Assembly: GCA_029891345.1 (NCBI GenBank)
Contig: CM057002.1
Span: 17,916,295 to 17,980,294, forward strand
Direction: 5' to 3'
DNA: 64,000 nucleotides
From: Dryococelus australis
Taxonomy: Eukaryota > Arthropoda > Insecta > Phasmatodea > Phasmatidae
The notes under the pieces are model-generated. The model did no database searches. It saw only the letters and a program-made list of their open reading frames with translations, and had not been told where the DNA came from. The stretch's first letter is position 1, and every line of letters starts with the position of its first letter. Shown here in pieces: positions 57,977-64,000 of this stretch. The position numbers were made by a program, and so were the translations under genes.

Positions 57977-58298
57977 ATGCAGTCCTGTAGCTTCCTCTTG
58001 ATGGTGCTTAGGTCCATGGGGCTCTTGATGATCTTGCGATAGGTGGGGAACTGCTTGGTATTGACGGGCAGCAGGAAGGGCCATGCCTCGTCGTGGCTCT
58101 CCAGGTCCTCGAGGACGATGCGGCACGGATTCAGGTCCTTCGCCAGCTTCTTGTTGCGTTCTCGCTCCTTCTTGCCCGGGGTGCTAGGCGGGGACGGCGC
58201 CGACGTCAGGGAGGCTGCATCATCCGTCGCAGGACAGCCCCCCGGAGTCGCTGGTGGCCTACCATACCCACACACATACATTCCCCCAGACTGTCCAG
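57977..58298 (-). CDS. BAZ2-like bromodomain protein, penultimate exon
   Basis: Encodes a Pro/Ser-rich linker (SAPSPPSTPGKKERERNKKL) and the first half of the bromodomain: LNPCRIVLEDLESHDEAWPF, LLPVNTKQFPTYRKIIKSPM, then DLSTIKRKLQDC. The WPF shelf motif of bromodomains is present (A-W-P-F). The donor CAT/GTAAGT at 57976 is consensus. The splice joins in phase to the exon at 45768-45942, restoring the ordinary bromodomain order. The upstream boundary at 58298 is chosen at TTGTAG and is less certain (an alternative AG is 8 bases in). The upstream PHD and DDT-type exons known in BAZ2 proteins are not in the window. Confidence 0.88.
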
Positions 58299-60534
58299 CT
58301 ACAAGTAAGCACTATAGGTTGTTCACATAATGTTAGTATGCATGAAATAAAAGTTTGAAATTAAAATCACTGCTCTTTAACTGCATACAATAGAACTCTT
58401 TTTGTATACACCCCCTGGTTTTACACTTTCCTGCATTTTGCAATACTTTTTCTTGGTCCCGTAAAAAGTATAAAAAAGAAGTTTCAACATAAAACAGTAC
58501 AAAGTCTTAATGTTGTATTGCGAGTGTAATGTTAAAATTTTGACGCATGACATATTTAAACTTTTCGATGCACACTCTACTTTCGACTTTGCCCCATCTT
58601 GGACGCAATGCAATGTTCAACCCTTTAGGCAAGTTATTACCAGCAGTTTGGACGAGGCTGAGCACATGCCTACAGGATATACCAGAGCAATGTTGGATGC
58701 AATCACAGACACGCAAGTGCCCGCTTGTACTGTTCACAAAGATTCTCCAAGAAACATCACGTCAACACACTCCCGACGCAAGGCTGTACTGCCTGACTTG
58801 AGCCACCGCTCCCTCCAAACAAGGCCACAAAGTTCCACTGCAAGTCAAGAGAGGGCAGCACCCATTCTACTTCAGCCCTGAGGCCGAGATATGAGATGAT
58901 AGCACGGCATCAGCACCTTTGAATTTTGGGCTCCTGCAACTGAGGCCACCCCCCCCCCCCCCCAGGCAACCAATAACCCTGTAAGAAGTTAGTACAAAAG
59001 CTCTGGTGCAACCAGCAAAAGACAGTCTCTGCTCCTCCACCGCTCTCGTACAGGGCCAGATGAAGCTACCGGCGGTTCGAGCTTGGCTAGTATGTCCACA
59101 GATTCCACTGCTCTTCTTTGGCCAGAATCTCTACCAGCTGACAACAACTCCTCCAGAAGCCACTTCTGCAGCAGCCACAGAACCCCAGCTTCTAGTGAGA
59201 TTAGACCATTAAATGGCTCCTGAAGACTTCGCCCCTTCCTTACCACCCGAGGGTAGACCACCAGAACTGGTAACAATCGCAACTAAGTCCCTTCAAAATC
59301 GCCCTGCCCACCGGACGGTGCTGGCATTGTTGACACTACCCCTCTGGTAGTTGTGTCCCTTGGCTGTCCCTTCAGAATAACAGATAGTCAGTGAGGAGAA
59401 GCTGTATGATACTTTATTCTAATGGTAAATATCGCCAGATTCCCTATCAGATTAGAACCACCTTTAACTGAAATTGCGTGGGTTAAGAACTTCCGTGCCA
59501 AAGCAATAACTATTCTCTGTGTACTCATTTCTTGTGTGTCACAGTTGTTTCCCTACATAGTTTCAGCCTACTAAAGTGAAGCCTGCAGACCACCAAAGCA
59601 CTAAGCCAAATACACGTACATTAAGTGGCCACCCAAGTTCTGCCTCCTAGTAGAATTTGGTAGAGCCTATACCAATCCATCAGGTGAATCAGGTTATTCC
59701 ACACTTCGCCATCGCTCTTTATAGGACCGGAAGGGAGCTGGATATAACTCTGACCATCTGATCCCCTGTAGATACCACACCTGGGTATTCCTGTCAAGCA
59801 GCTTGAACCAACCTACGCTCTGTCCACTGCTTTCTATAGGGCCAGGCGAAAAGAGCAGGAGGTATAGTTCGTGTCTGTGGGGTGGCGAGTATTCAGAAGT
59901 ACACTTTAGGAAACTGCGGCGCCAGCTCTACTTTCGTGAGGCCACGTTGTATCCTCAATTTCCCATGCCGTAAACCCGGAAGGGAGGTAGACAGAGAAAA
60001 TTAAAAAGGGCAGCTTGCGCCCCCAAGGAGAACGCTTCACCATCTACGAGCAACCAAGGCGACCACCAGCCCTCGCCATGCCAGGGAAAGAGTCTCCAGC
60101 CGAGGCCACACCAGCAGAAGACGAGCATACTTCCAGGTAAAAGTGTGATCAAGGGTCAGCTAGCTCATAGGGCCGTGACAACGGTTCTAGACTTTGTGTC
60201 CCTCAGACAGGCCCTTTACACTGGCAGTGCGCCAGTAATTCGCTAAAGCACCCTATGTATATAGTGATTCTGGCATCACAAGTTAAAACTGTTAATGTGA
60301 CTAAGACATCATCTTCCTATCTTAAATGTTACATGACAAGAATCACAGTAACTCTTAACCACAAACGTCTAAGTCAATGTGACATGTCTAGCCCAAATAA
60401 ATAATTGTTTTATTTTCCACTCCCTTGGGTACACATCAATTTCTAGAAAATCATGTGAGCGTTTATTTCTTACACACAATAGAGTATAACTTTGCACATT
60501 ACTAGCACATTTTCATTCATAACCTCAATCAACT
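58299..60534. other. Upstream intron of the BAZ2-like gene, no further exon seen
   Basis: A C run of about 17 at 58949-58965. A weak direct repeat pairs 59709-59762 with 59821-59876 (GCTCTTTATAGGACCGG against GCTTTCTATAGGGCCAG). Open frames on both strands lack known domains. Confidence 0.45.
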
Positions 60535-60667
60535 AACACATGAATAAAGTGATAGGACCATTGGCAACACAAGTTTTACATAAATTGGAAAGAGACAAAA
60601 TGTGGAAAAAAGTTGAAACATAAGCAGGGCTTTCAAAAGTGCTCAAATTACTGTCAACAGCCTTTAT
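60535..60667 (-). mobile_element. GTTCACGG-family MITE, type A, 3' fragment
   Basis: The last 130 or so bases of a type A copy in copy-1 orientation: CACATGAATAAAGTGATAGG, AGCAGGGCTTTCAAAAGTG, then a mutated TIR (TTACTGTCAACAGCC). The left two thirds are missing. Confidence 0.7.
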
Positions 60668-61124
60668 TTTGTATCTACCACAAGTGTGCTGAAACATTAT
60701 CAACCCTAGAGTCGTTATGTCTGTCTCCTCTACGAGTGGTCCGACTGATCACAGAACTAGAGCACTTCTAACAGCAATGCTGGGAAGGTACTGTAGGAGT
60801 GGAAACTTAAATTGTGCAAGTGGCGCGTTCCAGTTAAACAGAATGATGTGGGTAGCATGTGTCAAGTGTGCAAACATTCCACGGTTGATTTAATTTTAAA
60901 ACTTGATGCATGCCACTTATAGGAGTTATAAACACAACTACGACTCATCCTAACGTGTTATGTTCTACCAGGAATCACTACAATAGATGGCTACAGGATT
61001 GTTTCTCATGGAGGGACAGTTACAGACACGTGGTATTTCCAAATGTACCAGACTCAACTTCCTCTCACTACTCACGTAGTATCTAAACATCCTGAGGAAG
61101 GGTCAAACCCAACACGTTATTTAC
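60668..61124. other. No recognisable feature
   Basis: No gene or repeat recognised. Confidence 0.5.
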
Positions 61125-61940
61125 AAATGTGCACAGGATCGCTCCTGCCTAGCAGGCGATACTAGCACATGAAATAAGCATGGTTTACAAGCGGCCGCGG
61201 AACACGCCAGCCTCCCCAAAGCATCTGCCAGACAGTGTATCGCCAAGCTTTCTGAAGATGGCCGAGCACCCGAACCCAAGTAGCTGAGCGCAAGGGTAGA
61301 TTCTTCCACCCCTGCTCGCTCCAGGCAAACATCACACCTCCCACTCCAACCCAGGCATGGGCTGGTCGAGCACATAATATAAGGCAGTGTGCTGCTGAAG
61401 AAGCCATCTTAGCTCGCCTCAGCCCTTCTGTGCTGGGGCTCTCTCTCTGAACCTTAGGCCCTCACGGTCCTCTCCAAGAACTCTAAGAGAGCTTCAACAG
61501 CCACCACCAATAACCAGAGGCTCTAGAGGCTTCAACCACCAACAGCTTCCAGAAGCTCTTCAACACCAGAAGTCTGCACGACTTCAATTCACACTTCCAC
61601 TGTTGATCCTCCTGGTTCAACAGCTGCCGCTACCTGTTGGTGAGTGGCAACTACATCCACTGCCATTAAAAGTATTGGTGCCCTTTTCTTAAAGTCTCTT
61701 CAAGACATCCCGAATTAGAGTAGCTGTGACAGAGTTGTTTTTAACGCCATCAAAGTAATTCTATACCAAGTTAGATTAGGAGCAGGTCTCCTCCACCGTT
61801 TTACCATAGGTTACTTCTGACCACATTTTGCTTGGTAGGAGATAGTACGCGTCACCTTGTTTATTAATATGTAATAAATCCGTATTGTTCCTATCCGAGT
61901 GTTGTTTAATCAAGATGTGTATTTCCTACTCACACCACAC
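61125..61940 (+). repeat. Possible solo LTR
   Basis: Starts at TGTGCACAGG, has a TATA-like ACATAATATAAGGC at about 61372-61385, and a polyadenylation signal TAATAAATCC at about 61872, ending near CTCACA. The region around the poly(A) signal resembles 29930-30060. The internal CTCT/TTCA-rich stretch is typical of LTR leader DNA. No second LTR, primer site or coding region was found, so the call is tentative. Confidence 0.4.
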
Positions 61941-63149
61941 GTCGACAAGCAGGCAGCCTGCCTGGTGCAGAACCCATCATTCCAGCAGTAAGACACCACG
62001 GCTTGGGGCCAGGTAAGGAAGCCTGACCAAGTAAGTAAGGTGTGCTCACAGTCTCAGACTTTGTGTCAAGCCAGAGGCCAACTTCACCTACTTCACATAA
62101 ACCAAAGCCTCGGTATTCCGAGAGTAACCTGTAATCTTGATCCAGCGTGCCTGACCTAGCGCAATCAAAACCACACGAACCATGTCTCAGTTCAGGCTTT
62201 AGAAAGAAACATACATCAAACTATGCAATTTTTGGATTAAATCCTTGTAGTTCAATGCTACATGTCAAGTAGAGCCTTACTGAAACGACGGATCAGTTTC
62301 CAGAAATAAGGTCATTATAGATTGGTCGCTGTAGATATTTTTTGGAAATTTTGGAACAATTCTGACACACCTCTAACATCTATACCTAAAAATTTTCAAT
62401 TTTTTGCATTAAGTTTATGTTCAATCATCTTTGGCATAACTTATAAACATGATTTTTGCATGGATTATTCAATTAAATTACAGTATTTAGCCGAAAGGAA
62501 GACAACCCTGAATTTAAGATGACCCCTTCCTAAAAAAATATTTTCAAGGGAAAAATATTTAAACCTGAATTAAAGACTAGCCATGTGAAGTGCTGAAAAA
62601 CATATTTAGGTTGAAAATATTTTTGCATGAATTTATGACAAACCCTTCAAGAAGAAATGCTATTATATGTATTATATGAATAATATGATATATTTAATTT
62701 ACTTTTAAAGAAAAGATAATCACAATAAAATATGTGTGTCTAACCTGGCTGTGTGGTAGCAGCATCTTTCTTACAATGTACAACTTTTGTGGGTGTTTGT
62801 GACGAGCAATTTTGCTTCCCAGCAAAGCGCTTCTCTTTGCAGCCATTTGCAAATTAATCGGATTAGGATTAGCTGATTAAACAGATTAGCCATTACTCCA
62901 CAAAGTCTATTTTTTGTTCATCCCATCAACATGTCATTCGCCTTGTGAATTAGAACCCACCCCTACGACTACTCAAGGGACTACTCAAGCTGTTTATGGC
63001 TGGGCCACATCAGATAAGAGGATTTGTCAAAGTTGACAGGTACAGTCTCAGCACTACAAAAATACACCCACCCATAGGACACACGGTATTTAAGCATGAA
63101 AAGCATTTGTCAAAATCCTCTGTCTCATGGCACGCCTCGTCTTCCTTTC
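61941..63149. other. No gene recognised
   Basis: Mostly AT-rich. At 62480-62585 a block with CAGTATTTAGCCGAAAGGA and two related CCTGAATT(T)AA(A)GA motifs resembles the subterminal part of a DNA transposon, without a matching opposite end. Confidence 0.4.
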
Positions 63150-63610
63150 GGGTAAATAAGGTGATAGACATTTTCAGAATACTTTAAAATGAAACTGCAG
63201 AAGGGTATCTGTGACCTCCCTTGAAGCTAAATAATTACAAAATCTGTAATATTGGAGAAGACCCTGTTTCAGAAAAACCAGAGAATATTTAATCAAAAAA
63301 TCAATTTAGATTAATAAACAGACATCTTCCCAATAGAATGATCCCAGAGAATTACATATGTGACCTCCTTTGCCACCAATCATTGACGAAAACTATAACA
63401 TTAAAGACTGCGTAATTTTTGGGAAACAAAAATTCAAATATGGATGGCCTTTTGCAAGAAAACCAGATGATTTTTCACCAATACATTCATTTATACTAAT
63501 ACATGGATGTCTTATGAATAAAATGACACCACAGAAAGGTATCAGTAGCCTCATTTGTCGCCAAACAATTACAAAAACTGTAACAACTTCCAAATGAAAT
63601 TATACTACAG
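63150..63610 (+). repeat. Diverged tandem array, units of about 150-185 bp
   Basis: Three unit starts align: AAAATGAAACTGCAGAAGGG at 63186, AGAATGATCCCAGAG at 63335 and AAAATGACACCACAGAAAGG at 63520. Each is followed by a TGACCTC-like block and an AATTACAAAAACTGTAA-like block. The tail of an earlier unit is visible at about 63155-63185. Units 1 and 2 also share AGAAAACCAGA and an AATACATGGATGTCTTA-like end. No coding frame is conserved through the units. Confidence 0.6.
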
Positions 63611-64000
63611 AAGGTTTATCTGCCGAGCAAGAGCACAATGACATGACAAAAATGTGATGCAGTCACTAGCTGCATTGCCTGGAAACATTCAGTCGATGAG
63701 AGGTGGAGGGTGGGCAGAATCAATAGGTAGCCCTGAGTAGATAGGTTTGGTATGTTTTGGGACAACGGCGTCATGCCGGAGCCGGCCACCACCATTTTGG
63801 AATGTCCCTTTCCCTTCAAAATAAACTAAATTTCACTCAAAATTCTCTTTTTCCCTAAAAACTCTAATTTTCCCCTCAAAAGGCACAGATCCACCAAGCT
63901 GCAAAAACCATCCACAGAGAGGCAATTTTCGATCCACCAAACTAATTTGAGAGGATTGTTTTCGAGGGCAGAGCAGTGATAGCCATATTGTTTTTATAGG
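63611..64000. other. No recognisable feature
   Basis: No gene or repeat recognised up to the window end. Confidence 0.5.

Noticed and set aside
58989..59282. 97-codon minus-strand frame as an upstream exon of the BAZ2-like gene
   Set aside because: It shows no PHD, DDT or other BAZ2 domain and no convincing splice sites at its borders.

Overview
This window looks like nuclear DNA from an arthropod, most likely an insect with a large, AT-rich, repeat-filled genome. I see no bacterial operons, ribosome binding sites or CRISPR arrays. The only host gene I can support is on the minus strand. It is the last two exons of a BAZ2A/BAZ2B (Drosophila toutatis)-like bromodomain gene. One exon (57977-58298) encodes the first half of the bromodomain and the other (45768-45942) the second half and the stop. 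They are separated by a 12 kb intron with consensus splice sites. The repeat content fits a hemimetabolous insect, but I cannot place it to order from sequence alone.

Almost everything else is mobile DNA in various stages of decay. 0-4.4 kb: several copies of one terminal-inverted-repeat (TIR) MITE family, called here the GTTCACGG family, plus a long hairpin repeat. 5.6-12.1 kb: a nearly full-length BEL/Pao LTR retrotransposon with gag, protease, RT, RNase H and integrase, all carrying stops, frameshifts and lost catalytic residues, between LTR-like ends that do not match each other. 12.8-14.5 kb: a second, different BEL/Pao gag remnant, followed by a tRNA-derived SINE with target-site duplications. 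15-25 kb: more GTTCACGG MITEs, two hAT-type non-autonomous elements with 8-bp target duplications, two further TIR elements, another SINE copy and a second tRNA-like repeat. 25.3-25.95 kb: a Tc1/mariner-type transposase fragment. 27.9-29.9 kb: a GC-rich block I could not identify.

30.3-35.7 kb: a further TIR element and a piggyBac transposase pseudogene that keeps all three catalytic aspartates and lies between two inverted copies of a piggyBac-type MITE. 35.7-37.2 kb: a decayed Penelope-like retroelement (RT plus GIY-YIG remnants). 37.4-38.5 kb: about eight highly diverged tandem units of roughly 135 bp. 38.5-45.7 kb: mostly AT-rich DNA without recognisable genes. 45.8-58.3 kb: the BAZ2-like exons, with their intron packed with Tigger/pogo DNA transposon material, including a transposase pseudogene with all three catalytic aspartates. 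58.3-64 kb: intron or upstream flank, with a possible solo LTR and a second diverged tandem repeat.

The elements do not work together as a pathway. The coherent picture is one host gene whose long terminal intron and downstream flank are a graveyard of several transposon classes. The features most worth following up are the GTTCACGG family (11 or more copies in three interior types), the same genomic repeat carrying two unrelated TIR elements at the same position, the long inverted repeats that could fold into double-stranded RNA, and the two diverged tandem arrays.
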